In this document: piece after piece, positions 8,490 to 17,454 of the stretch
Numbering within the stretch: position 1 is the first letter of the stretch
Layout: every line of letters starts with the position of its first letter
Assembly (NCBI GenBank): GCA_023212695.1
Contig: JALCCG010000231.1
Span: 1-34,209, forward strand
DNA: 34,209 nucleotides
Direction: 5' to 3'
From: Sporisorium sorghi
Taxonomy: Eukaryota > Basidiomycota > Ustilaginomycetes > Ustilaginales > Ustilaginaceae
Translations under genes and position numbers: made by a program
The notes under the pieces: model-generated
What the model was told of the DNA's origin: nothing
The model's database searches: none
The model's input: the letters and a program-made list of their open reading frames with translations, nothing else

Positions 8490-11400
8490 TCAGACACTCT
8501 TCAGCTCGATCCTGTCCACCAACCCTTCACCCAAGCGCTGGATTTCCGCCACAATGGCCGGCTTGTTGAGCTTGACCTGTGTCTTGTTGTTGCTCGCCGA
8601 CGACCCACTGCTCGGACACGACGAAAAGCCCAGTCCAACCTTGAAATCACGCTCGCGGTCGAGCGCAGGATTGAAAAGCCCGCCGATCACACACCCGCCG
8701 TGCTGGTCGTGGTACAGCCTGAACGAGTCGCTGTACAGCCGCCTCAACATCTCGAGGAACGCCTCCGCCGCGTCGAACCCAGGCTTCGGCGTCGCGCCCA
8801 GCACCGTCTCCACACCTTGCACCGCGCCAGCGGCGTCGTTGGCGTACTTGGTGCGCTTCGCTCCCCACACCGCCGGATCCGCACGAACATTCTCGCTATA
8901 CCGCGACAGAACGCCGCGCTTGAGGTGGATCACAAAGTCATAGTGCTCGAGCGACGGCGTGAAGAGCGCCAACACCTGGTCGCCGTCGAGCGACGTCGCT
9001 TCCTCCAGCACAGACACCGCCGCACGCGCCAGCTTCCTGATGCCGTCCGCAACGCCGCCCACGGGCCCGCGGCGGCCAAACGCCAGCCCCTCGGTGTCCG
9101 TCTCCGTAGCGACGAACCACGCGCGGTGCACCATCGCCGGATCGCTCCCCCGCGCCGCGCTGAAGTGCGTCTCCACCTCCGCCCGCTTGTCCGCCGCAAA
9201 CGTGTAGATGCCCTTGGCTTCCGCGGCGTCGATGACGGCCTGGATGGGCACCATGAGCGGCTCCTCCTTCCAGCGCCAGTTGGCGAGCAGGCGCAGGATG
9301 CGCAGCAGCCCAGCGACCGCCGACGCCGGCGCACCTTCCTCGGGCGACAGGTAGGCGGCGGCGCACACGAGCTCGATCAGCTCCTCCGGCACGGCGGGCG
9401 ACGAGAGCATCTGGCTCGCCAGCCATCGCTTGGTCAGCCGCACCGCCCCACCAAACGACGCGAACCGGTTGCACATCGACGCGATGTACGAGTGGTGCAG
9501 CGGCAGCGCCTCGAACCGGCGCTGCCATTCGTGTAGGATCTTGCGCGCCCGACGCTTGGCGCCCGCCGACTCGAATCGGTCAGCCAGGATTCGCTCGAGC
9601 AGCAGCTTTTCGCGGTTGTGCATCACCCTCGCTCGAAAAGCGAATCCGCTGGCCAGGATGAGCTCCAAACTGCACTGGTCCTCCATTTTCGACGAAGCGT
9701 TCGCGTCGAATACAACGCGCGCCGTGGTCCCGGCGATCTTGTTGCTGATCTCAGCACACATGCGCTCGAAGAACGCCGCCTTCATCGCTTGGATCGCAGC
9801 GAGCTCGTTGGGCCATTTACCCGAGCCTTCGAACGTGATGACAATGTCGTGCACGGGCAGGTACGATGCTGCATCGGGGATGCGGTCGCCGAGCAGCTCG
9901 AGGTTGAGCGGAGCGGGCACAAACGTGCTAGTGCCCCGCAGGCCGGGCGACGCAGGCGAGACCGAGATGATCGACAGTGGCAGCGACTCGAGTGCACGCA
10001 GATCCTTCGACAGCTGGTCAAACGCAGACTGGACCAGCGTGAAACCCTTTTCTTCCGTGCTGACCATGTGCGCAGTTCGAGCGAGCGTGGTGTCCACATC
10101 CAGCAGCGTCTCAAAGTGCGACGAGACGAGCTGGATCTGCGACTCGTGGATCGCGTGGTGGCGGAACAGCGCATATGAGAGGATGCGGCGCGGAATCGCC
10201 CATCGCGACGCCTGCGTCGTCACGGGCCACACGACACTCTCGAGCACCCGACCGTCCTTGAAGCGACGCAGCTCGGACATCTTGCCCCAGAACGCGCGGA
10301 ACTGCTCCGCTTTTTCGGTTTCCTGGCTCGAAGGCCCATGCTCGACCATGCGCCACGCTTGCTCGCCGTCGAGCATGAGGCCGATCTCGGCATCGCTTGA
10401 GGCGGCGGGTCGCGAGCCGTCCAGCCTCCATGTGCCTGCGAGTCCGCCTGTGGCCGGGTGCAGAAGCGCAACGAGCTTGGTGCGGCCCTCGAGCGCACGC
10501 GAGGCCGTAGTGCTCACCTGGATCATGGCCGCCTGGAACGAGGTGCCGAAATCAGCACGCTGCACGGCGGACGACGTCGAGACGCCAGCGCCATTCTTGC
10601 CGTTCTCTGACCGAAGCTGAGCGCGAGCCGCAGAGAGCGGGAGGTTGATGCGTGCTACCTCGTCGAACGTAAAAGGAGCAGCAGTGCGGTCTTGCAGGAA
10701 GAGCGCGTCAAAGTGATCCGAGGTGGAATCGTTGAGCATCTCGAACGTCCTCGCCGCCTCGTACTGCAGCAGATCGATGGATCCAGTCGGGATGAAAGCA
10801 AACAAGTTGAGCGTGCCACTGGGATCGACGAGCACGCGGTCAAACACCTGGCTGAAATCCTGACGCGGCACCTTGTCAGACCGAGAAGCGAGACCAGCCT
10901 CGGGCATCGACTTCATAAACACCGGGTTGGCCTTGAAGTCGTGCTTTGCCAGCCAGTCCATGACACCGCGGAAGAGCTGATAGCTCGAAAAGCTGTTGGC
11001 TAGCTTGCTGCGTCCGGCGTTGGTGGTGTCGCGTTTCCAGCCGGCCTTCTTCTCTTCGCCTTGCAAGAGATGCGCAAGGATCATGGTGAGAACGAAGCGA
11101 AGAGAGGCGGTGCCAGCGACGAGTCGGCGGCGATCGTCCTCCGCGTCGTGGACTCGCCTCGGGTTGAGACGCCCACCCGAGCCAAAGCCACGCTGGAACG
11201 CCCACGTCTTGAGCAGCAAACAGGCATCTGCGAATGCAGGGCAGGCTTGAGCGACCGTATGCAGATAGACGAGGTGGGGAAGATGCAGAGTGTCGGCCAG
11301 GATGGCTGCGTTGTAGCGTGGCGTGGCCGCCTCAGCGTTCGATGTCGCCTCATCGGTGGAAGCCTCGGCTTGGATGGAAGCTACGCGCACGTTGCTGCGC

Positions 11401-12680
11401 AGCGGACCGAGGTGGATGGGCTTGAAGATGTCCGTCTCGACGGAAGGGTGGATGCGAATGGTGCACTTGAGCTTGGAAAAGTCGGTCTCGGACTTGTCGT
11501 GAATCGGCCTGAGCACCAGGATAGGGCGTCGCGGATCTGCATCGACGAGGCCGAACGATGCCGTCACGCCGAGGTGGATGTCGTGCTCGTCCTCGGCGGT
11601 CTGGATGGCGTGTGCGAGCGCTGCGAGGTAAAACGCCTTCTTGTGGAAGTATCGGAAGTTGACATAGTCCTTGGGCTGAAACAGGCTCGAGGGCATGACA
11701 GCGGCGATGTCGACGTCGATCCCCGCGGGACGCTTTGCTGCAGATTTGAGCGGCCAGCTGCCGACTAGGTGCATGGCCGAGGGCTTCTCGAAGCCGAGCT
11801 TGTAGTTGGCGTCGGCCCTAGGAGCCGGGTCGGGGAACGGGATGCGGACCTTGGAGCCGGATGTGCGCTTCTGGAAGCTCTTGATCGCCTCGCCCGCAGG
11901 CAAGGGTGCGATGGGGGAGGCAGCCTCGAACAGCTGGTGCAGTCTGCGCAGGACCGTCTCGAGGGCGCTGGCCTTGTTGTAGGCGGGTCGCACTTCGGGA
12001 AGCATCTCGTCGACCTTGAGTTTGAAGACGTTGTTCTTGAAGAGCTCGCCCGTTTCCTTGAGACCCTGCACTTCGGCGAGGGTGGGGATGGCGTAGAGTG
12101 CGCTCTTGTTCGGCTTGCGATTTGAGGATGCAGCTGCAGCAGTGGTATCGGAGGGCGATGCTGCAGCATCGTCATTGTGGTCGTCGGCAGCCTCGAGGTC
12201 TTCGAAGCCGCCGTCCATGTCCTCGTCTGACATGAGCTCGACTTCGGATCGCTCGATGCGATCGAAATCATCGCTTTGTTCGTCATTGTCGTCATCATCA
12301 TCGTCCTCCTCCTGATCTGATGCGAGCTCGATCTCGTCTTGAGATGCCGCTTCTGAATCATCATCGTCGTCCTCGTCTTCATCATCATCGTCGTCCTCGT
12401 CGTCCTCTTCTTCTTCCTCGTCCTCGTCATCATCCTCATCCAAGTCGTCTGGCAGAGCAGCAGACCCGGTGCCGTGCAATGCAGAGTCGAGCAGATCCTC
12501 TCCATCGTCAAAGTCGTCGTTGTTGTCGCTGTCGTCCATGTAGACTGCCGCCTGTTTGGCTTTGCGTGATGAGGATGTGGGTGTGCCTTGTGGTCTCGAC
12601 CTCGCCGAAGGGCTAGCTGTGTGTTTGGACGAGGAAGGCGTGGAGACGCTTGTCTCTGCCTTTCTTTTCACGCCTGGCAT
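8490..12680 (-). CDS. utp22: Utp22/Nrap (NOL6) small-subunit processome protein
   Basis: 1396 residues in one exon; ATG at 12680 is the first ATG of the frame. Utp22/Nrap belongs to the SSU processome, with Rrp7 and CK2 in the UTP-C complex, and acts in nucleolar 18S rRNA processing. After a basic start and an extremely acidic region (about residues 55-175, long D/E runs), the protein carries the Nrap fold (about 195-1396), an inactive nucleotidyltransferase/poly(A)-polymerase-like tandem. Family-like blocks are YNKASALETVLRRLHQLF, PTGSIDLLQYEAARTFEML, DQLSKDLRALESLPLSI and the C-terminal FNPALDRERDFKVGLGF. Yeast Utp22 is 1237 and human NOL6 about 1146 residues; the excess here is mainly the acidic N-terminus. 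It is divergent from the ankyrin gene with a 397-bp spacer. Confidence 0.92.
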   Translation of the reverse strand: MPGVKRKAETSVSTPSSSKHTASPSARSRPQGTPTSSSRKAKQAAVYMDDSDNNDDFDDGEDLLDSALHGTGSAALPDDLDEDDDEDEEEEEDDEDDDDDEDEDDDDDSEAASQDEIELASDQEEDDDDDDNDEQSDDFDRIERSEVELMSDEDMDGGFEDLEAADDHNDDAAASPSDTTAAAASSNRKPNKSALYAIPTLAEVQGLKETGELFKNNVFKLKVDEMLPEVRPAYNKASALETVLRRLHQLFEAASPIAPLPAGEAIKSFQKRTSGSKVRIPFPDPAPRADANYKLGFEKPSAMHLVGSWPLKSAAKRPAGIDVDIAAVMPSSLFQPKDYVNFRYFHKKAFYLAALAHAIQTAEDEHDIHLGVTASFGLVDADPRRPILVLRPIHDKSETDFSKLKCTIRIHPSVETDIFKPIHLGPLRSNVRVASIQAEASTDEATSNAEAATPRYNAAILADTLHLPHLVYLHTVAQACPAFADACLLLKTWAFQRGFGSGGRLNPRRVHDAEDDRRRLVAGTASLRFVLTMILAHLLQGEEKKAGWKRDTTNAGRSKLANSFSSYQLFRGVMDWLAKHDFKANPVFMKSMPEAGLASRSDKVPRQDFSQVFDRVLVDPSGTLNLFAFIPTGSIDLLQYEAARTFEMLNDSTSDHFDALFLQDRTAAPFTFDEVARINLPLSAARAQLRSENGKNGAGVSTSSAVQRADFGTSFQAAMIQVSTTASRALEGRTKLVALLHPATGGLAGTWRLDGSRPAASSDAEIGLMLDGEQAWRMVEHGPSSQETEKAEQFRAFWGKMSELRRFKDGRVLESVVWPVTTQASRWAIPRRILSYALFRHHAIHESQIQLVSSHFETLLDVDTTLARTAHMVSTEEKGFTLVQSAFDQLSKDLRALESLPLSIISVSPASPGLRGTSTFVPAPLNLELLGDRIPDAASYLPVHDIVITFEGSGKWPNELAAIQAMKAAFFERMCAEISNKIAGTTARVVFDANASSKMEDQCSLELILASGFAFRARVMHNREKLLLERILADRFESAGAKRRARKILHEWQRRFEALPLHHSYIASMCNRFASFGGAVRLTKRWLASQMLSSPAVPEELIELVCAAAYLSPEEGAPASAVAGLLRILRLLANWRWKEEPLMVPIQAVIDAAEAKGIYTFAADKRAEVETHFSAARGSDPAMVHRAWFVATETDTEGLAFGRRGPVGGVADGIRKLARAAVSVLEEATSLDGDQVLALFTPSLEHYDFVIHLKRGVLSRYSENVRADPAVWGAKRTKYANDAAGAVQGVETVLGATPKPGFDAAEAFLEMLRRLYSDSFRLYHDQHGGCVIGGLFNPALDRERDFKVGLGFSSCPSSGSSASNNKTQVKLNKPAIVAEIQRLGEGLVDRIELKSV

Positions 12681-13077
12681 CTTGACTCCTATGGAACAGC
12701 TCTGTTGTGGTAGTGTGAGCTGGCTGAGGTGGTGCTGGTCGTTGTAGAAGGTGTAGAAGGATGGCAAAGGATGGCAATGAAGAGGGTCAAAGTGGAGCAC
12801 AAAAGAAAGAATTCTTCCAAAACTTTTTCTTATTTTTCGCCGCTCTGAAGCCGTTCAAAAAAATCCTCAAATTTCGAGAAAAATGAAAAATCCACGTTCC
12901 GTGACCCGAAAAACTCTCCTCGCCCGATGAGCAGCATTGAATCGGGTGAGATGGAGAGGCTTGTGCGAGCTCGTCATGCAATGTCGAGACCAACACCGTA
13001 AGACGCACATCTTCTCATCCTAACCACACGACCGCATCAACACACCGACACACGCTGAGGGCCACAGAACCGAAATC
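12681..13077. promoter_or_regulatory. Divergent promoter region, utp22 / ankyrin gene
   Basis: 397 bp between the two start codons. The centre (12800-12900) is A/T-rich with A5-A6 runs, unlike the GC-rich flanks, as expected for a nucleosome-depleted promoter. No specific site recognised. Confidence 0.5.
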
Positions 13078-13922
13078 ATGGCTGACCAAGAACACGACGA
13101 CGCTGTCCACCAGATCGACGTTCAGAGTAGGTATCCTCTCTCCCCTCCACCACACGGCTTATCGCTGCACCCTCTCGCGCTCATACTGACACGTCCTGAC
13201 CTTCTCGCTAATGACAGACAAACGACTGCTGCACGCGGCTCGAACAGACGACCTGGAGCTGCTGCAAGAGATCGTCTCCTCGGGCGCCTTTGACGCCAAC
13301 CACAGCGACGGTGTCGGCCGCAACGCGCTGCACTACGCCGCCTCGTCGCAATCAACCCAGGTGCTGCCCGAGATCCTCAATCTCGAGATCGACGTCGACT
13401 ATCAGGACCGCACCAACGCCGACACGCCGCTGCACGCTGCGGTCAACGTCGACATCCCGGACGGCGAAGCGGGCAAGGAGGTCGAGGAGATCCGCAACTG
13501 GATCGGTAAGTGCTCTCCCTTCACCACATACTCAGACCGAAGACCAGGGGTAGTGCTGACATGCGAATGTGTTTGTGCGGCAGTGAACGAGCTGCTGGAG
13601 GCGGGGGCGGATCCAACGATCCCGAACAAGGACGGCGATCTGCCCGCGGATCTGCTCGCGTACGGCACCAAGTCGCGCTCCGAACTCGGCCAGGAGCTCG
13701 TCGCGAGACTGAAGCGCGGTCAGGCAGAAATGAACATCAATGCGAGCGATATCGCGAATGATGACGACATCGCTGATGACGACGAAGGTGAGTCGACTCG
13801 CTTTACTCACTCGAACCAGACTCGTTACACTGGAATACTGACGCAACACCCTGCATTTTGTCCGCTGAACGGGCAACGTTGCTGCACGAACAGGAAGCGA
13901 AGGCACACCATCAGAAGAGTAA
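13078..13922 (+). CDS. Small ankyrin-repeat protein
   Basis: Four exons: 13078-13126, 13218-13505, 13584-13787 and 13894-13922, giving 189 residues; all three introns are phase 1. The protein starts MADQEHDDAV. Ankyrin repeats run from about residue 17 to 135: RLLHAARTDDLELLQEIVSS, NALHYAASSQS, TPLHAAVNVD, and NELLEAGADPTIPNKDGDLP. An acidic tail ends GSEGTPSEE. Ankyrin repeats bind protein partners; no catalytic residues are present. Size and the acidic tail recall the yeast Rps3 chaperone Yar1 (200 residues), and divergence from utp22 would suit a ribosome-assembly role, but many small fungal ankyrin proteins look alike, so this is only a hypothesis. The acceptor choice for the last exon is supported by the immediate acidic ending and stop. 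Confidence 0.88.
13127..13217 (+). other. Ankyrin gene intron 1
   Basis: Donor GTAGGT, acceptor ATGACAG, branch-point candidates CTGAC at 13186 and 13196. A second donor GTATCC three bases downstream (13130) would add one residue and keep frame. Confidence 0.85.
13506..13583 (+). other. Ankyrin gene intron 2
   Basis: Donor GTAAGT, branch point GCTGAC at 13555-13560, acceptor TGCGGCAG. It is 78 nt with no in-frame stop; retention would insert 26 residues inside the repeat array. Confidence 0.88.
13788..13893 (+). other. Ankyrin gene intron 3
   Basis: Donor GTGAGT, branch point ACTGAC near 13837-13842, acceptor GAACAG. 106 nt. Splicing gives a short last exon ending at TAA 13920-13922. Confidence 0.8.
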
Positions 13923-14029
13923 CTCCCTCGATCCATTCAACCACTCTTGTACCTCACGATTTCCACGCATCATACACGACCGTATCAAAACACTTGCATT
14001 CGGACCTGCGACCCGTTCCAGACACTGCC

Positions 14030-15421
14030 TCAACGCAGATCCACCACCTTGACACTCTTGCGCGGACGATCGTTCAGACTGCTCGCACCGTCCTTGACCG
14101 CCTGCTCCTCGCCACGCTCCATCTCCACGGGTCTTCCTACGGTCTCGAGCTCCTCCTCCTCGGACTCGGACATGACAGTTGCTGCGCGCTGCCTCGTTTT
14201 CTGTCCGCCCGTACTCGACGATGCTTTGTGTTCGGTGCTGGGAGTGTTCAGGGCCGCCTGGGCCAGTGCAGCAGCTACGCGCTGGGAGGGGCTGACGAGA
14301 CCTGGCTGGAGCCCTCGGGCGACGTTGGAATGCTCGTGGTCGCTGTCGACTTCTTCGACGTGCGTGGGCAGAGTTAGTGTGGCCGGCTCGAGCTCGGATT
14401 GCTTTGCGGGCTTTGCAGCGGCAGATTCCGTGGCAGCAGGAAGCGATGTAGCGCCATGGTCGGCGCCGAGCACCCACACATTGGCGCCGCTTCGGCGACG
14501 CAGCAGCTCGCGACCAAGCCAGTCGATGTCAGATTCGTCGTCGATGCGCCACTCGTCGTCTTCGTCGTCCGTTTCGGTGTTGAATTCCGCGGTTGCATCG
14601 TTTTGATTCGAAGGAGCCTCGTCCGTCTCGGCATCTTGTTCAACGAGCAGCATGGGAACGCCCGTGAGAGGGTGAATCGCGATCCTCGTGTGAGTGTGCG
14701 TCGGCGCCTTGCTTGCTGCTGCTGAAGTGGAAGCTGTGGCTGGCGAGCGGGAGGATGAGGCGATGCGCTGAGCAGCCTTGGGCAGGTAAGGAGCATGTCC
14801 ACGCACGATGACGGGCGCAGAATGGATAAAGGGGCTAGCTTGCGGATACGTCGATGTGGCTGCCTGCTCGGCGAGATCCTCCCATGCTGCGTGGATGTCG
14901 GTGTAGCGAGGGCGCTCCAGCAAGCTCGTAGCGCCACTGCTCCCCTTCAACGGGTTTCGAGAGCCAGATGCATGCTGGTGCGCGTCATGCCTGTGATGGT
15001 GGTGGTGGTGGTGGTGGTGGTGGTGTGGGTAGTAATGATGAGGCTGCCAGAGATCAGGCACCTGGTAGCCATTCGTCGCAAGAATCCTTCTTCCCAGCAT
15101 ATCGACCAGCTCGTCATCCTCCTCCAGCAGCTGCCTGAGACGATCGGCTAGCGCACGCGTCCTCTGCCGCTCGACCTCGGCCTCGATAAGAGCCTCGGCT
15201 GCAGCCTGCACTTGAGCCTGTTGACGTGCCTCCTCGATGGCCAAAAACGCCGCCGCCCGCTCGAAATCGTTATCCTCAAAGAGGTAGAGCAGCGAGCGTG
15301 CGTCGTCCTCGTCCTCCTCGATGGAGGAAGGATGCAAAGCCGGCATCGAGTGGTGCAGCTCTACGTGAAGCGGAAGCTCCTCGAAGGTGATCATGCCGAG
15401 CACGACCGCGTCGGGATCCAT
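14030..15421 (-). CDS. Unrecognised protein with histidine tract
   Basis: 463 residues, one exon, ATG at 15421. I do not recognise a family. In order: a short N-terminus beginning MDPDAVVLGMITFEEL, a strongly helical, Ala/Glu/Gln/Arg-rich segment (about residues 45-110, e.g. ERAAAFLAIEEARQQAQ and RALADRLRQLLEEDDEL) likely to form a coiled coil, a run of 11 histidines (about 132-143), Ser/Ala/Thr-rich linkers, an acidic patch (TDDEDDEWRIDDESDIDWLG), and a basic C-terminus ending RPRKSVKVVDLR. There is no signal peptide or membrane span. The long clean frame, genomic spacing and a 107-bp gap to the convergent ankyrin gene support a real gene. Function unknown. Confidence 0.72.
   Translation of the reverse strand: MDPDAVVLGMITFEELPLHVELHHSMPALHPSSIEEDEDDARSLLYLFEDNDFERAAAFLAIEEARQQAQVQAAAEALIEAEVERQRTRALADRLRQLLEEDDELVDMLGRRILATNGYQVPDLWQPHHYYPHHHHHHHHHHHRHDAHQHASGSRNPLKGSSGATSLLERPRYTDIHAAWEDLAEQAATSTYPQASPFIHSAPVIVRGHAPYLPKAAQRIASSSRSPATASTSAAASKAPTHTHTRIAIHPLTGVPMLLVEQDAETDEAPSNQNDATAEFNTETDDEDDEWRIDDESDIDWLGRELLRRRSGANVWVLGADHGATSLPAATESAAAKPAKQSELEPATLTLPTHVEEVDSDHEHSNVARGLQPGLVSPSQRVAAALAQAALNTPSTEHKASSSTGGQKTRQRAATVMSESEEEELETVGRPVEMERGEEQAVKDGASSLNDRPRKSVKVVDLR
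14997..15024. repeat. (GGT)n microsatellite encoding the histidine run
   Basis: Near-perfect TGG/GGT trinucleotide repeat on the plus strand, read as CAC/CAT histidine codons on the minus strand inside the orphan gene. Length is likely polymorphic. Confidence 0.85.
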
Positions 15422-15882
15422 ATTGAAAACGAGTCGCTGAACGGATGTTGTGGTGGATGAAAGAGCTGAGCGAGATGTCGAGAAGATAGATGGAGCGGAT
15501 GAATGCGAGCAAGCAAGCAGCAGCCGTCTTGATCAAGGGTCCAGCTTGAGCACGGCTTCTACAGTCAGCCTGAGTGGAGTTTTAAAGGCTGACAGCTGCT
15601 CAACGCTTTTGCTGCGTGACTGAGCTGCACCTTTGCGCACAGTCCACATGAGTGTGACATTTCGCGAAGGCGCCAGAAGCAACACCGAAATTTCGCGAAA
15701 CAACAGTCATTCAGTCAGTCAGCCACAGCTGCCGCCCGATCTGAGCACGATCTGCTGTGTGATTGTTCAAATCGGCCAATTTTTTTTCCCGAGATCTTCT
15801 CGTTTTGGTTTCTTCTTATTCAGACACTTCCGCATCACTGTCCTCCCACAGATCGACAACCTCGAGTGCCAGCATCGCCAAA
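15422..15882. promoter_or_regulatory. Divergent promoter region with two TTTCGCGAA palindromes
   Basis: 461 bp between the start codons of the orphan gene (-) and the TTL-like gene (+). TTCGCGAA occurs at 15661-15668 and the full palindrome TTTCGCGAAA at 15691-15700; centres are 31 bp apart. TTTCGCG/CGCGAAA fits E2F-like and SBF (CNCGAAA) site consensus used by cell-cycle start factors. A pyrimidine-rich stretch (15780-15850) precedes the TTL start. Confidence 0.5.
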
Positions 15883-17454
15883 ATGGCTTCATCGTCGTCA
15901 TCTGGAGCTGCGTCCGGCGCGCGAACAGCGTTCGTGTCCTTCCCAGGTGCCGAATACACACAATCTGCAGCTGTTCGAGCAGCGCGCACGGTGCTATCTG
16001 CTCGTGGCTGGCAGGTCGAGGAAGAACACGGCATCGGCGGCCCTGTCGGAGCATCGAGCTCACAAGAAGACGCAACTGCTCCTCCCGGCAAAGATCTGTA
16101 CCTCGCCGACTACGACCTTCTCCCCTTTGAAGATCTGCTGCCCGGCCCATCGTCGTCAGCCAAGGGCAAGCAGCCGCAATGCTCGAGCTACGTCATCCGA
16201 AAAGCGCTCATCCGCAAGCACTACCTAGCATCTGCACTCAACACGTACGCAGTCAAGCTTCCATCGGGACCCGCTGCCGCGCGCTACCGTACGTGCACGC
16301 CCAAGACGTGGCACCTCGAGATCCAATTCGCTGATGAGCTGGACGAGCTGCTCATGGACGATCTTTACGATCTGAACGAGATGCTCGAGGCGAATCAGGA
16401 GGCGGTGGAACAGGGCCGGCAGCAAGATGTCAAGTGGTTCATTTTGAAGCCGGGGATGGCGGATCGAGGGAATGGTATCAGGATTTTTGGTACGCTCGAG
16501 CAGCTGCAGGCCATTTTCGAGGAGTTCGAGCCTGACTCGGACGATGAAGATGGTGACGATGAAGAGGAGGAAGAGACTAAGGACCACGGAGAAAAACATG
16601 ACAACACCTTTGGCAGCAAGGATACCTCGGTCATGGCAAGCCAATTGCGGCACTTTGTCATTCAAGAGTACGTCCGGTCTCCGCTTCTGATCGATCCCGT
16701 TCCCCCAACAGACGATGGCGACTCGCTTGCTGCAAACATCTCGCAGAAGCTCAACATCCAGGAGAACGCACGCAAATTCCATCTCCGAGCCTACGTGCTG
16801 TGCGTAGCCGGACTCGCAGTCTACTTGCACGGCGACATGTTGGCTCTATTTGCCCCGATGGCGTACCAGCATCCCACCGACGCTACAGTCGGCGATCTCC
16901 GCTGTCACCTCACCAACACATGCCTGCAACAAGACGGCTCGCTGGCAGTGGGTAACGATGCCCGACCCAAGGAAGAGAACGTCTTTCTGTGGTCTGATCT
17001 GGCCGGATCGCCTTGCACGACATCTACAGACTCGGAGGCAAAAAGCGCAATATCAGCCGAGATGATCGACGAGGTACGACGCAAAGCCGCCAATGTCATT
17101 GGCGCTGCCTTCGAAGCCGCAGCAAAAGCGGGCAGCATCCACTGGCAGATGTGGCCCAACGCGTTCGAAGTCTTCGGTGTCGACCTGCTGGTCGGGTATG
17201 ACGACGCGGCAGAAGGGCAAAGTCAGGAGCTCAAGGTGTGGCTGCTCGAGGTCAACGCCCAGCCCGACTTTGCGCAGACGGGTGCTCGGCTGAGTGCGGT
17301 GATTGATCGACTCTTCGAGCGAGTCTGCGAGATTGCCGTGCTGCCTTACCATTTGGACAAGGACGCTTTGGAGAAGCTCGAGGGGTGGAAGGTGGGCGAG
17401 TCGCGCGATGGAACGACGCTGTGCTTCAAGGAGGACCTCGGACGCGGCTTCTAG
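15883..17454 (+). CDS. Tubulin-tyrosine-ligase-like ATP-grasp enzyme
   Basis: 523 residues, single exon; ATG at 15883 (CCAAAATGG) is the first ATG of the frame. TTL-family enzymes ligate an amino acid to a protein side chain or C-terminus, classically tyrosine to alpha-tubulin, by ATP-grasp chemistry. Visible blocks: YRTCTPKTWHLE before the fold, the nucleotide-binding strand WFILKPGMADRGNGIRIF (K189), FVIQEYVRSPLLID, KFHLRAYVL, HLTNTCLQQD, and the Mg-binding LLEVNAQPDF (E456, N458). An acidic insertion sits at about residues 217-240. The gene resembles fungal TTL proteins such as yeast Pby1, but lacks room for the N-terminal SurE-like domain of Pby1. Substrate cannot be told from sequence. 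The downstream INCENP gene is also a microtubule-related function, probably by coincidence. Confidence 0.92.
   Translation: MASSSSSGAASGARTAFVSFPGAEYTQSAAVRAARTVLSARGWQVEEEHGIGGPVGASSSQEDATAPPGKDLYLADYDLLPFEDLLPGPSSSAKGKQPQCSSYVIRKALIRKHYLASALNTYAVKLPSGPAAARYRTCTPKTWHLEIQFADELDELLMDDLYDLNEMLEANQEAVEQGRQQDVKWFILKPGMADRGNGIRIFGTLEQLQAIFEEFEPDSDDEDGDDEEEEETKDHGEKHDNTFGSKDTSVMASQLRHFVIQEYVRSPLLIDPVPPTDDGDSLAANISQKLNIQENARKFHLRAYVLCVAGLAVYLHGDMLALFAPMAYQHPTDATVGDLRCHLTNTCLQQDGSLAVGNDARPKEENVFLWSDLAGSPCTTSTDSEAKSAISAEMIDEVRRKAANVIGAAFEAAAKAGSIHWQMWPNAFEVFGVDLLVGYDDAAEGQSQELKVWLLEVNAQPDFAQTGARLSAVIDRLFERVCEIAVLPYHLDKDALEKLEGWKVGESRDGTTLCFKEDLGRGF

Noticed and set aside
13211..14377. 388-codon plus-strand frame extending the ankyrin protein
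   Set aside because: Reads through introns 2 and 3 and into the antisense of the orphan gene; splicing gives a short acidic ending instead.
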